Of a DNA stretch of 64,000 nt, positions 21,507-32,962 are shown in pieces (the stretch's first letter is position 1; every line of letters starts with the position of its first letter). The notes under the pieces are model-generated. The model saw nothing but the letters and a program-made list of their open reading frames with translations, ran no database searches and was not told the DNA's origin. Source of the stretch: Cylicocyclus nassatus (taxonomy: Eukaryota > Nematoda > Chromadorea > Rhabditida > Strongylidae). A program made the position numbers and the translations under genes. Location: the NCBI GenBank assembly GCA_958299035.1, contig CATQJL010000305.1, positions 34,361,733 through 34,425,732 of the forward strand. The letters are read 5' to 3'.

Positions 21507-24500
21507 ATGCCGAAAGCCAGTGAAGAGCGGCATGGCGAATCTCTGGAAAGGGTCCTATCGGTCATGGTCGACCAGATGCGGCTCCAACAGGAGGAGATGA
21601 AGCTGCATATGCAGCTTCAACAGGAACAGATGCAGGCCCAACTACAAGCTCAACAGGAGCATATGCAAGCACAATGGAAAGCTCAACAAGAGCAAATGCA
21701 AATGCAGACGCAAGCTCTGCAGGAGCAAATGCAAATGCAGTCGCAGGCACAACAGGAGCAAATGCAAGTGCAATTGCAAGCACAACAGGATCAAATGAAG
21801 GCGTTGGTCACTGCTTTGACCAGCAGCCAAAGGGTAGCCGTCCAGGACGTCAGCAAGGATCAGTACGATCAGCTGAGCAAAGACGTGCAAAGATTCGTCT
21901 CAGACGAAGATACAGGTAACACCTTTGCTTACTGGTATGGCAGGTACGGACCGGTCATTCGAGACTCCCAACTTTCGGATCAGAAGAAGCGCAATTTGAT
22001 CCTTATGAAGCTGGATGAAGAAGCATACCGAAAGTATGCCGATGAGATCCTGCCTGCGCAACCAAACGACTTGGACTTCGACACCACCGTCGCAAATCTC
22101 CAGAAGCTGTTCGCCTCCAAGAAGACGCTCATCAGGAGACGGTATGAGTGCCTAAGGATAACGTGCCCTCCGCTTACGCCAGCGTACGTACCGTTTCGCG
22201 ACTACGCCAATACTATCAAACGGATGGACGAGGATGCACGGCTCAAGGAGCTTGATTATACGGCGATGAAGACACTGCAGTTTGTAGCAGGACTTCAAGA
22301 TCCCTCACTTAGGGAACTTCGCCTTCGGATGATTCGGCGACTGGACGCTCACACGGAAGAAGCACCATTGACAATAGAGGACTTAGTCACGGACTGTGAA
22401 AACTTCACTGCCCTGAAAATGGACAATACAGACATGGAAGGAACGCGCGACATCCATGCTGTATGGAAGAAAAAGGTGAATTGCTTCATATGCGGAGGAC
22501 CACATTTCGGAAGAGAGTGCCCTCAATCTGGCAGCACTGGTCGGAAGAAGCGACGGAGGACAGGTGCAAAACGCTTTGGTCGCAAAGGACAGTGCAAGAA
22601 TGTGGTCGCTTTCGACGCCGAGAGTGCGCGGACTTATCTCGACGTCGTAATCAAAGGATGCTCTCTCAAGCTCCAGCTGGATACGGGTGCAGACATAACC
22701 TTGATATCGCGTAGAGCTTGGAAGAAGATAGGATCGCCTACTCTGGAACCCTGTATGATGCCTGTGAAAACCGCAGACGGAACGCCAATGCAGATACACG
22801 GTAAATTCTCGACCGACTTTTCCGTCAGAGATCGAGTTACAGGGAAGATGGTTCGTGGAAATGGCACATGCTACGTCACCGAAGGCTCGAATCTGTTGGG
22901 ACTGGAATGGTGCATCCAGCTGCCGGCATACAAAAAGCTGAAGGACAACTACCATTGCAGAAAGGTGACTAGCGAAGAGAAGTTCCGAGCCGAAGTGGTT
23001 GCCGACTTGAAGAAGAAGTATGGTGAAGTCTTCAACAGCGACCTGGGAAAGTGCACGAAGAGTAAGGCAAAATTAGTCTTGAAGAGCGATGCTGTTCCGG
23101 TCTTCAAGAAGAAGCGACCGGTGCCTTACGCGTCAGCACCGGAACTGGAAGCCGAAATCGATCGCTTGGTAGCCGAAGGAGTCATTTCTCCGGTCGAACA
23201 CTCAGAGTGGGCCACGCCAGTGGTCGCCGTCAAGAAGAAAAATGGCAAAATTCGTCTATGTGCCGACTTCTCGACAGGATTGAATGATGCTTTGCAGCTG
23301 CATCAGCACCCATTGCCCACGGCGGAGGAGGTGTTCGCAAAACTAAACGGAGGCCAGCTCTTCACACAACTCGACCTGGCCGAAGCTTATCTACAGGTGG
23401 AAGTTGAAGAAGCATCGAAAGAGATGCTAACCATCAATACGCACAAGGGATTGTATCGCTACAATCGCCTACCTTTTGGAGTAAAATCCGCGCCAGGCAT
23501 ATTCCAACAGATTATGGATTCTATGATAAGCGGACTTGATGGAGTAGCCGCTTATCTCGATGACATCATCATCACGGGAAGAAGTTACGAAGAGCATCGC
23601 CAAAATTTGGAAGCTCTTTTCAAGCGGATCAAGGACTATAGATTCCATGTCAGGTTGGAAAAATGCAACTTTCTGATGCCAGAAATTTGCTACTTAGGCT
23701 GCATTATCGACAAGAACGGACGCCGGCCGGATCCTAAGAAAATTGAGGTCATCCAACAAATGCCAGCCCCGAAGAACATAGCAGATGTTCGTTCCTTCCT
23801 CGGCATGATCAACTACTACGGATTATTCGTAGCAGAGATGCGCCAGCTCCGTGCACCCTTGGACGCACTGCTCAAGAAGGAAGCAAGGTTCGAGTGGGCA
23901 AAGGAATGCCAACACGCATTCGAGCGTGCTAAGGAAGTTTTGGCCTCGGATCTACTCCTTACACATTTCGACCCTAAGTTGCAGATAGTGGTAGCTGCCG
24001 ACGCATCGGATTACGGAATTGGAGCTGTGATCTTACACAAGATGCCGGATGGATCGGAAAAGGCGATTTGTCATGCAAGCCGGAGCCTCACATCCGCCGA
24101 GAAGAATTATGGACAAATTGAAAAAGAAGGACTTGCACTGGTTTTCGCGGTGCGTAAGTTCCATCGATATATATACGGACGTCGATTCAGGCTGCTCACC
24201 GAGCACAAGCCGCTGCTGCACATTTTTGGACCGAAGAAGATCGTACCTGTGTACACAGCGAACAGATTGCAACGATGGAAACTTATTCTTCTCGCATACG
24301 ATTTCGATTTGGAGTACCAGAAGACGACCGAATTCGGACAAGCCGATGCATTGTCTCGATTGATCCCTCCACGGCCATTCCAAACCGAGGACGTCGTGAT
24401 AGCGAAGATAGAAGAAGATGTGCAAGCCGTTCAAGCTGCCGCTGTACGAGCGCTACCAGTGACCAGGAGTAAGATTGAAGAGGAATCCCATAAGGACGAA

Positions 24501-25757
24501 AACATCATGGAGGTTATACAAGTGCTACAGTCAGGATCGTGGCCGTCCAAGCCGAAAGGAGATATCGGAAACTGGAGAGCACTGGGCGAGAGTTTATCAG
24601 TGCAAAATGGATGTTTGTACTTTGGCCACAGAATAGTTATTCCAGTCTCGCTGCGACAAGAGGTTTTGAAGCAGTTACACGAGGGACACCCTGGAATGGC
24701 AAGGATGAAGATGCTCGCGAGAGGATTCGCATACTGGATGGGCATCAACAAAGACATCGAAGACTCAGTGCGCCGCTGTAGGGAATGTCAAGAAGCAGCC
24801 AAGATGCCAGTGAAGACTGTACTGCATTCATGGAAAATGGAAGAAAAACCATGGAACCGAATCCACATTGACTATGCAGGACCACTAAATGGAAAGATGT
24901 ATCTTGTCGTAGTCGATGCGTACTCCAAATGGCCGGAAGTGCTGGAAATGTCGTCATCGTCGACTGCTGCAACTTTAAAGGAACTCAGACTACTCTTCGC
25001 AAGATTCGGAAATCCGCGAGTAATCGTGTCGGATAATGGAACACAGTTTACGGCAAAGGAATTCCAAGATTTCTGTGAAGAGCAAGGAATCAAGCATATG
25101 CGCTCCCCTCCGTTCCATCCACAATCGAATGGTCAAGCCGAGAGGTTTGTGGATATCTTCAAGAGAATGTTTCAGAAAATCAAGGAGGGAGGGACGGCAC
25201 AGAAGCTAGCAGAATTTTTGCAATGTTATCGAAGAACGCCCTCGACGTCTACCCCGGAACAACTTTCGCCGGCCGAACTGTTGCTGGGACGTCAGATAAG
25301 GACACCGCTGTCGCTGTTAGATGAAGATTCCAATGAAGAAGGAAAGTTGGCCAATGAAACCATGGAGAAGCAGTTTAACAGTCATCATGGAGCACGGAAG
25401 AAAGCGTACCAACCACAAGAAGACGTGTGGGTACGTGATTTTCGCTCTGGATGTGAAAAATGGATTCCAGCGCGTGTGAAGAAACGCTACGGAAAAGCCG
25501 TATACGATGTGCTTACGGAAGACAACCAGTTATGGAGACGACATGCGAACCAGATGCGTAGTGGATCAAGTATGGATCGCCGTCGTGACTCATCGCACAC
25601 CATGCGTTCCGAAGAAGACCGATTGGACAATGGCATAGACATCGCTGAACGCCATGCAACTTCAACTACGTCATCAACCAGACCAAGTCGCCATCGTCGC
25701 CCACCAGAACGTCTACAAGTAGATCCTTTTTGTAAGATGTACCGTTGTTCATCTTAG
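21507..25757 (+). CDS. gag-pol polyprotein of Ty3/Gypsy element 1
   Basis: Seen, by residue: 1-110 glutamine-rich coiled-coil-like repeats of the QQEQMQ type; about 130-310 capsid-like gag; a zinc knuckle CFICGGPHFGREC from 326 with the unusual spacing CX2CX3HX4C; aspartic protease DTGADITLIS from 392; reverse transcriptase with YLDD at 683-686; RNase H with DASDYGIGAVI from 832; integrase with an HHCC zinc site starting near H1058, and D1122, D1176, E1212 (D-x53-D-x35-E); a basic C-terminal tail. All catalytic motifs are present and no stop interrupts the frame. The start was chosen at the ATG giving MPKASEERHGE, which is conserved as MPKIAEERH in the second copy. The protein would make virus-like particles and a cDNA for integration. 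Whether it is expressed is unknown. Confidence 0.93.
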   Translation: MPKASEERHGESLERVLSVMVDQMRLQQEEMKLHMQLQQEQMQAQLQAQQEHMQAQWKAQQEQMQMQTQALQEQMQMQSQAQQEQMQVQLQAQQDQMKALVTALTSSQRVAVQDVSKDQYDQLSKDVQRFVSDEDTGNTFAYWYGRYGPVIRDSQLSDQKKRNLILMKLDEEAYRKYADEILPAQPNDLDFDTTVANLQKLFASKKTLIRRRYECLRITCPPLTPAYVPFRDYANTIKRMDEDARLKELDYTAMKTLQFVAGLQDPSLRELRLRMIRRLDAHTEEAPLTIEDLVTDCENFTALKMDNTDMEGTRDIHAVWKKKVNCFICGGPHFGRECPQSGSTGRKKRRRTGAKRFGRKGQCKNVVAFDAESARTYLDVVIKGCSLKLQLDTGADITLISRRAWKKIGSPTLEPCMMPVKTADGTPMQIHGKFSTDFSVRDRVTGKMVRGNGTCYVTEGSNLLGLEWCIQLPAYKKLKDNYHCRKVTSEEKFRAEVVADLKKKYGEVFNSDLGKCTKSKAKLVLKSDAVPVFKKKRPVPYASAPELEAEIDRLVAEGVISPVEHSEWATPVVAVKKKNGKIRLCADFSTGLNDALQLHQHPLPTAEEVFAKLNGGQLFTQLDLAEAYLQVEVEEASKEMLTINTHKGLYRYNRLPFGVKSAPGIFQQIMDSMISGLDGVAAYLDDIIITGRSYEEHRQNLEALFKRIKDYRFHVRLEKCNFLMPEICYLGCIIDKNGRRPDPKKIEVIQQMPAPKNIADVRSFLGMINYYGLFVAEMRQLRAPLDALLKKEARFEWAKECQHAFERAKEVLASDLLLTHFDPKLQIVVAADASDYGIGAVILHKMPDGSEKAICHASRSLTSAEKNYGQIEKEGLALVFAVRKFHRYIYGRRFRLLTEHKPLLHIFGPKKIVPVYTANRLQRWKLILLAYDFDLEYQKTTEFGQADALSRLIPPRPFQTEDVVIAKIEEDVQAVQAAAVRALPVTRSKIEEESHKDENIMEVIQVLQSGSWPSKPKGDIGNWRALGESLSVQNGCLYFGHRIVIPVSLRQEVLKQLHEGHPGMARMKMLARGFAYWMGINKDIEDSVRRCRECQEAAKMPVKTVLHSWKMEEKPWNRIHIDYAGPLNGKMYLVVVDAYSKWPEVLEMSSSSTAATLKELRLLFARFGNPRVIVSDNGTQFTAKEFQDFCEEQGIKHMRSPPFHPQSNGQAERFVDIFKRMFQKIKEGGTAQKLAEFLQCYRRTPSTSTPEQLSPAELLLGRQIRTPLSLLDEDSNEEGKLANETMEKQFNSHHGARKKAYQPQEDVWVRDFRSGCEKWIPARVKKRYGKAVYDVLTEDNQLWRRHANQMRSGSSMDRRRDSSHTMRSEEDRLDNGIDIAERHATSTTSSTRPSRHRRPPERLQVDPFCKMYRCSS

Positions 25758-25765
25758 GAGGGAGG
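25755..25765 (+). promoter_or_regulatory. polypurine tract of Ty3/Gypsy element 1
   Basis: TAGGAGGGAGG lies directly before the 3' LTR and is kept unchanged before the 3' LTR of the second copy. Known: this is where plus-strand DNA synthesis is primed. Confidence 0.75.
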
Positions 25766-25982
25766 TGTTGTAGAGCCGTCCCTTATATTGGAACTTGCTC
25801 GCTCACTATAGGCTAGGTCGATATGGTCTCTGTGGTTGCGGCGTACCCGCCGCACTTTGATATATTTTGTGTGTTGTTCCTGAGCTATTTCTAGTGAACC
25901 CTCGGCATGTACGCCGATAGGCAGAGGGGGAACTGTTGTGTTTATCTAATAAATCGTCAACGACTCAACGCGTTCTACTACA
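25766..25982 (+). repeat. 3' LTR of Ty3/Gypsy element 1
   Basis: 217 bp, identical by eye to the 5' LTR, and followed by the target duplication CTGCT. Confidence 0.9.
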
Positions 25983-25987
25983 CTGCT

Positions 25988-28105
25988 ATTTTATTAAGAC
26001 ACCAAATTTTTTCCGTTTTTTCGACCTACTACATAAAACACGGAATAAAGATGGGAAGTCATTTCGAATAATGTTCGGTGCAACTTTTCGCCAAACATAA
26101 TTTTTATCAAGACCAAGCTTAACAAATTCTTACAAATGATGGATACTTGGTGATCGCGTGGCCGTTCGTAATGAAACACATATCATTGGATGCATTTCAG
26201 AACGATGATTACAAATCTGCTTTAGCTATCTGCCAAACAATTGCCTGAAAAAAACTTATGAGCGCAGAATTTTCGTACACCAGAGCTTGGTCAGAATTGT
26301 ATTCAAGTTTTCAAAGAGTGAATGCAACTGAGACAGGTTTCCCAAACTAGAAGTGATTGAGCTCTTCTTCAGATGTTGTTCCGAAGAGCGTAACAAGAAA
26401 TTTGTGCGCTAATATCGTTCAACTAAAACTTTTCGAATTCTTGTGTTGAACACGTTTACAACTCACTTCAGACAATCGCTTGATAGCGAAAGCAGGTCTG
26501 AAATCAGCGTTTCAAGACGCATCTAGTGATAAATGTCTCATTACGATCGCCCACGGTCCAAGTAGCCTTCCCTTGTAGATCTTCATATTGAACTTTTGGA
26601 ACAGCTTTGATGACAATTAAATAGGGTAAACGAAGTGCAATGCAATAAATTTTTCAAGCATTTCAGGTGACTTTCCAAAATTTTTCAGATTACATCTCTG
26701 GCATAAACAGATTCCATATTTGATTAAAGCAAAAATAGAGAATATCAATCATTAAGCAATCTGGGTTTCATCTTGCCGATATGGTGAACTTTTGCAGTTG
26801 AAATAACCAAAACTGTGAATTTTGAACGCACCGAAGGGTTCTGCCCAATATTTCGTTTTTTCGATCGTAGTTCTGAAGCGGTGAAAGCTCATTTGCCTTG
26901 TACAATTAGTGTTAAAAGATAAGATCTATGGCACTTTGAAATTCCAAAAATTTCTCAGTTGATGTTTCGTGTACGACACGACTTTGCAAAAGTGATTTTG
27001 GAGGGAACATCTCAAAAAATAATAAGAAGTTTGCCGGAGATGCCACAAACATTTGTTATGAGCACTTTGTTCACTGTATCTATCTGTCGTCGAAGCCTCC
27101 AGTAGTTTGAAAAGGAAAGTTGAAAACTTGTCCTTGGGCATGGTAAAAACCATGTTCGAAATTTCAGCAGTTACATTCAGTTACAATAGAATTAGCTTAG
27201 AAACGAAACGGGAGAAAAAACTTCTGGAACGACTGAATAGTTGCTTTATGAGGTGCCATTTCGACTTTCGTGAATGTAATGATGTGCGATATTGCGATAA
27301 TTTAGGTTTCAGTAGCATTTGCTCTATCAGAGTGTTATTCAACTAAGCTGGTCCCGGAAAACAACTTCGCAAACAGCCCTTAAAGAAACAAAAAGCGGTT
27401 TCCAAAATCCAACATGCATTACTTCTCCAGCTCTTTATTCCAGATGCAACGTTGTGTGGACTCTTCTCTCAAGAGCTTTCGGCGAATTATAAAAATTGGA
27501 GAATCGGCGCCTCTTTCGACTTAAAAATATGAGAGTTTTTAGCACTATAATCAGGCCCAGTTTGCACTCCATGGCTTGCCTGAAGGTTGTTAGAGCAGAC
27601 TTCCTGATCAAAAGTTAGCTCTTTAACCCTTTCTTGTAAGCCGAAAGGGATGTCAATGCCACCTTTCATATTATATGTAATTAATCTTGAAAAGCGAATC
27701 AAACTGATGAAGTTGCATTTGGATTTATAAATTGGGAGACGTTATAGGCTGTTAAACTTCCATCGTTTTTTTTACTCTTGGTCGGAGTTTTCTTCCGGGA
27801 TCAGCCTGCTAATTCATAATCTGACAGAGCCAACTCAAATGTCTGAAATGAAGTTCTAGCATCAAACAACTTTGAGTGCAAGATAAGAACCGAAATGTCA
27901 ACAGCCATTGAGCAGCCCAAAGTTTTTTCAGATGCGTGATTGTGGCGGTGGACCCCTAAATCGCCAATCTTGATTTGAAATTTGATGAGGCTAGACTTAT
28001 TTTTCGAAAACGAAAGAGCATCGGCTTTAACTTCCACATACCAGACATACAAAGATTAAAATCTTAGCTAATTCCAAGCAGTTGAATCAATGGTTTTGGG
28101 CTATG
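25988..28105. other. intergenic sequence, no gene seen
   Basis: AT-rich, with only short frames on both strands (for example 26926-27153 minus and 27801-28052 minus). None has a recognisable domain, a repeated copy in the window or exon-like boundaries. Confidence 0.5.
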
Positions 28106-28575
28106 CATGGCTACATGTCGCATGCGTTATGCTACATGTCGCCTAGATGTATGGACATCACCGTCGCGTGGCCATATCTCGTTTCAAAGTAGACGAATTC
28201 TGAATCCAAAGCCATCATTCGATTCAACTCGGCGCGGAGAATCTTCTGAATTGGGAGTACGATGTCTTCGATATTCCGTTTCTAGTTTTTTCAAATTTTT
28301 CTGCGGAGGTTCCTTTGCGAACATGTGCAGCAGCCCCTATCCAACATATTTAGAAGACTTTACTAAGTACTACTCGATAATACTGTTCTTGTAGATTATG
28401 TGCGCTAAAAAATAGGCTCAGACTTTCTTTTCTAAAAGGAGATAGAAGCGTTGATGAATTTTGGTTGAATCACGTGTTTTTAAATTCTACTCGCCATATC
28501 TTCTTTCGGCATAAGTATATTTCGAATCCGAAAACAGCGCTGCGCTCAGCTCATCAGGGCGAATCTTTCTATATA

Positions 28576-29716
28576 TTAGGTTGTCCTGAAAGTTTTGTCC
28601 GTTTTTTTCATCGCTCACTAAAGCTCACAGAACACCAATCCATAGCTGTCTGACAGGGGCCTGCAGGATCGCGAGAGTCGGACGTGCGTACGGCCGTCGC
28701 GCCGCGCACGTCTAATGTGCGTCCGACGACTCAAGTAGGTCCAGACTATCCTGTTGAACAGGTTCATTTAGTTCACCTTCACCTGCTGTTGGACAGTGTA
28801 GTGATTTGACCTATGAACCGAACGAACCGGCTGAAACAGACAAGTCTGGCACCTGCCTTATTGACATCTGACGTGCGCGGCGCAATGGCCGTACGCACGT
28901 CCGACTCTCGTGATCCTGCAGGACCCTATAGGTATCATCCGATTCGGATTTTTATTCTCTTTCTTATAGCTATATTTGCTCTCTGATCTACCCCGTATTT
29001 GCGATGTTATGGCTTTTCGAGCAGCTCAGCAGTAACGCCAAATCCTTCCTGAATTTCAAAAAAAATTTTCCTGATGTTTTCAAGGAGCGTTGGTAACTGT
29101 AATGTAGAGCAAACCTTTGGCTACATTGTACCTATTTTAGATTCCTCGGGGCCTTTTATCAAGTCCGTAATAATTATTCATTCAATAAAAAGCGCGGCTT
29201 TTTGATTACATTTACAACCTAAAATTATCGAGAATTCCAGAAAGCTGTTTTTTTAAACAAATCAATCTAGTTATGTTGCAGAAATAATGTTTAATAAGAA
29301 TCGAGTTTCAATTCGCAGAAACTGCAAAAGCTTTCGTTATTTGCTGCAATTGCGTGTTTCATGACTTTGCCGAAAATCGAGGCGAAAGCTAAAAACAGCA
29401 GAGTAGGAGAATATAAAAATAATACCTTTAGCATGAGAATCGCTTTATTTGATCCATTTTTAACCTTTTCCGAAAATTCGAAATGAAAATTTTGAAAATT
29501 TGCCGAACTTCGAGAAGATAAAATTGACTGGTGAAGAATTTTGGCAATTATCAAAAAAAGCGTGCAAGGTTATGGCTAAAATGGATGGTTCGAATAGCAT
29601 CCGTAAGAAAGAGAAAGAAAATCTGCATCGAATACATGTTTAAACTCACTCAGGTTTTCATTGTGCGTGGTATTATAGTGTTTTGAAAAACGGACAAAAC
29701 TTACGGTACAACCTAA
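28576..29716. mobile_element. mariner-type element in the left palindrome arm
   Basis: Starts TTAGGTTGTCCTGAAAGTTT and ends with the inverse, AAACTTACGGTACAACCTAA, flanked by TA. The right palindrome arm reads uninterrupted across the same point (inverse of 32310-32325), giving the empty site. Known: TTAGGTTGTCC termini with TA targets are typical of mariner elements. No transposase D,D34D motif was found in the body. A second inverted-repeat element (28660-28922) is inserted in it. Confidence 0.75.
28660..28922. mobile_element. GC-rich inverted-repeat element nested in the mariner copy
   Basis: Both ends read CCTGCAGGATC[G/A]CGAGAGT, continuing as GCGCACGTC about 40 bases in, making roughly 53-bp inverted termini around a 155-bp middle. 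It is much more GC-rich than its surroundings. Target duplication is not clear. This is the innermost layer of a three-level nest. Confidence 0.7.
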
Positions 29717-31207
29717 TACATTCTTGATATTTTGATTTCAGCATTCTTGAATTTTTCTGCGGACGTCTTTTTGCGAAGGGGTAAAGCAGCGAGCACTGTC
29801 CCGAGTAAATTCCAACAAGAACCCTTCGATGGTACCTTTTCCGTAGATTATGATGTGCTAAATAGTAGCCGCAGATTTTTTCAAAGGAAATACAACGGCT
29901 GGTGATTAGTGGAAAAATCTTGTCGTTCCGAATTCTACTCGCCATAGCCCTAGAATACGTAGCTATCTTGCTAAGCAGATGTGAGCTTCGAAATTAGCAG
30001 GTCAGATAATCTCTATGAGCAAGTTATCCGACATATTCGATTTATTTCATTTTTTTCTCGTTTTACGCTCTGGAAGCTCGCCGATGGATTGTGGTCAAAA
30101 TGTTGATGCTCTCGAGATGTAAGGAAACTTCGCTTATAGAGGTTTTCGAGAACGCTCTTTACGAAAATCGTGGTCTTTGAGGATTACAGGGTCTTTTTGG
30201 AAAGGGTGAGCTGATGCAACTGCATCACGAAAGTGCGTAAATTTGCCCGCACTTCTCGCGTATCTCTCATGAAGCTTGCCTGCTTGCTTTTTTAAATCAA
30301 AGTTACTGGGAACTGTGCTATCGAATGGTGCATGAATCACGCTCTAGTCTATAAAAATCGCCGAGTTACGAGCCTACGAAAACACGTCCTCATGAATTTT
30401 GCCCAAAATGTAAAGATCGCATATTTCGTTGAAATTCCACCGTGAGCGCTTACATGATGCTCGTTGCAGATATTATGTTCGCTCCGCCCAATGACTCGCA
30501 CTGTATTGAATATGGTGCTTGCCTGTACTTCAGCTGCTCAGTTGAATATCAAAGCTATTTCGTGGCTAGAGCTCAAACTACCAAATTTAACACAATAAGA
30601 TCCACTAAGGATGTGAAAAGATTTGACAGCGTTTTGTACAGGTTCTCACGGTGGAATCACAACGAAATATGCGATCTTTACATTTTGGGCAAAAGTCATG
30701 ATGACGTGTTTTCGTAGGCTCGTAACTCGGCGATTTTTATAGACTAGAGCGTGATTCATGCACCATTCGATAGCACAGCAGTTCCCAGTAACTTTGATCT
30801 AGAAAAGCAAGCAGGCAAGTTTTCTGACAGATACGCGAGAAGTGCGGGCAAATTTAAGAACTTTCGTGATGCAGTTGTAGTCACCTCACCGTACCTTTCC
30901 AAAAAGACCCTGTAATCCTCAAAGACCACGATTTTCGTAAAGAGCGTTCTCGAAAACCTTTATAAGCGAAGTTTCCTTACTCGAGAGCATCAACATTTTG
31001 ACCATAATCCATCGGCGAGCTTCCAGAGCGTAAAACGAGAAAAAATGAAATAACCCGAACATGTCGGAAAACTTGCTCGCAGAGATTATCTGACCTGTTG
31101 ATTTCGAAGCTCACATCTGCTTAGCAAGATAGCTTCGTATTCTAGGGCCATGACGAGTAGAATTTGGAACGACAAGATTTTTCCACAAATCACCAGCCGT
31201 TCTACTA

Positions 31208-32125
31208 GGTTGTCCGGAAATCAATGCCCTTTTGAATTTCAATCGCAACAAGTCATATACTTCTCAATTCTAAATAGGATTGAAAGTACCATTCGATGCA
31301 AAGCAAGCGCTACAAGATGGCTATCTAGTTTTTGCAACAGCTCTCATCCACCTCGAGTTTCGAGCCAAAAACTAAAAAGACTCAGCAGCCCGAAATATCG
31401 AAAAAAGCAGTAACTAAGTTCATAAAAATCCTACAAAAATTCTTATTTGCTTATGTAAACACCATCCATATAAAACCCTATATACGCCTTTGCCGTATTT
31501 TTCCCTCTGTTAGAAACTAAGAAAATGGAAATTTTCATACATTTGCCAAAGTGATGGTGTGCCGTCCCCACATAGGTAGTTGTATACCTCAAGCCTGTAG
31601 AAGTACAGACTTAAATTGTCAGCTCTCGAGAAATACCGAATATAACTTTCCCTAGTTAGGTGGTCCAACCTAAATTACACATTTCTCGAGAACTAAAGCT
31701 TGTAGAGAGAAAATTTACGTTTGTACTTCTATTTGTTCTTAGTACACAATAACGCATGTGCGGACTACATAGGATCACTTTGGAGAATGCACGAAAATTT
31801 CCGCTTTCTTGATTTCTAACAAAGGAAAAAATACTGTAAAGGCGTATATAAGTGTTTTATGTGGATAGTGTTTACGTGAGGAAGTAAGAAATTTTGTAGG
31901 ATTTTTACGAACTGAGTTACGATTTTTTTCGATTTTTCGGGCTGCTGAGTCTTTTTAGTTTTTGGCTCGAAACTCCAGGTGGATGAGAATTGTTACAAAA
32001 ACAAGATTACCATGTTGTAAAGCTTGCTTTGCTCTATCGAATGGTACTTTCAATCCTATTTAGAATTGAGAAGTGTATGGCTTAATTGCTTGAAATTCAA
32101 AACGGGCATTAATTTCCAGACAACC
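31208..32125. mobile_element. mariner-type foldback element in the right palindrome arm
   Basis: Starts GGTTGTCCGGAAATCAATGC and ends with the inverse, GCATTAATTTCCAGACAACC, with TA on both sides (31206-31207 and 32126-32127). Inner arms also pair: GAAATTTTCAT.CATTT-type and CGTATTTTTCCCTCTGTTAG-type blocks near 31490-31560 recur inverted near 31790-31850. The left palindrome arm (29880-29905) keeps the empty site. The ends differ from the left-arm mariner, so it is another family. Confidence 0.7.
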
Positions 32126-32962
32126 TAATATGTCCTTTGAAAAAATCTGCGGCTACTATTTAAATTTAACACATCATAATCTACGGAAAAAGTACTATCG
32201 AAAGCCTTGCTGGAATTTACTCGGGACAGTGCTCGCTGCTTTACACCTTCGCGAAAAGAGGTCCGCAGAAAAATTCAAGAATACTGAAATCAAATTATCA
32301 AGGATGTATTATATAGAAAGATTCGCCTTAAATGGCGTGTAGAATTCAAAAACACGTGATTTTTCCAGAATTAGAATTCACCAACGCTTCTATCTCCTTT
32401 GGAAAAAAGTCTGAGCCTAATTTTTAGCGCACATAATCTACAAGAACAGTATTATCGAGTAGCTTTTAGTAAAGTCTTCTATGTTGGATAGGTTGCTGTG
32501 TTGCTGTTGCTTCACATATTCGCAAAAGGACCTCCGCAGGAGAATTTGGAAAACTGGAAACGGAATATCGAAGACATCGTACCCCCACTTCCAATAAATT
32601 AGAAGATTCTCCGCGCCGAGTTGAATCGAATGGTGGCTTTGGATTCAGAATTCATCCATTTTGAAACGAGATATGGCCACGCGACGGTGATGTCCATACA
32701 TGTAGGCGACAAGTGGCATCACTCATGCGACATGTAGCATGAGTTATGCTACACTCGCGTCTATTTTTCAAAAAATATGAGCGGTATTGTAATGGAGTCA
32801 AAGTGGCTAGCCTTCTTACAAACGAATGGTAACAATTGTAAACTCACATAATCTCTAGCTATTTTGGCTTTTGAAATTCTGTACATCGGATGCCATTGAC
32901 CAACGACTAAGCAGTTCATCCCATAAACAGAAAGTAAACAGGCACAACATTTCAGTAACGCC

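Larger units (their letters stand above)
21022..25982 (+). mobile_element. complete Ty3/Gypsy LTR retrotransposon, apparently very young
   Basis: Seen: two 217-bp LTRs (21022-21238 and 25766-25982) that look identical base for base, starting TGTTGTAGAG and ending CTACTACA. A 5-bp target duplication CTGCT flanks them (21017-21021 and 25983-25987). A likely primer-binding site starts TGGCGATC at 21241, and a polypurine tract (GGAGGGAGG) lies just before the 3' LTR. One uninterrupted gag-pol frame of 1416 residues lies between. Identical LTRs mean little time since insertion. Domain order PR-RT-RH-IN is that of Ty3/Gypsy (Metaviridae). The single-frame form and RT sequence resemble nematode mag-lineage elements, but that placement is inference. 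A deleted relative is at 51580-54632. Confidence 0.95.
28110..32755. repeat. 4.6-kb palindrome with independently interrupted arms
   Basis: The left arm (28110-28575 plus 29719-30440) pairs with the right arm (30640-31205 plus 32128-32755) around a centre near 30545. Matching blocks include TGGACATCACCGTCGCGTGG against its inverse near 32690, CCCTGTAATCCTCAAAGACC (right) against its inverse at about 30170, and ATCGCCGAGTTACGAGCCTA (left) against its inverse near 30725. Each arm is broken by a different TA-flanked element, and the other arm keeps the uninterrupted sequence at that point. No transposase frame is present. Weak frames such as 31150-31413 and 32130-32342 are repeated in inverse in the other arm and are not genes. 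Confidence 0.85.

Noticed and set aside
23072..24740. Possibility that the block missing from the second Ty3/Gypsy copy is an insertion in the first
   Set aside because: The block encodes reverse transcriptase and RNase H, which are core domains, so absence in copy 2 is the derived state.
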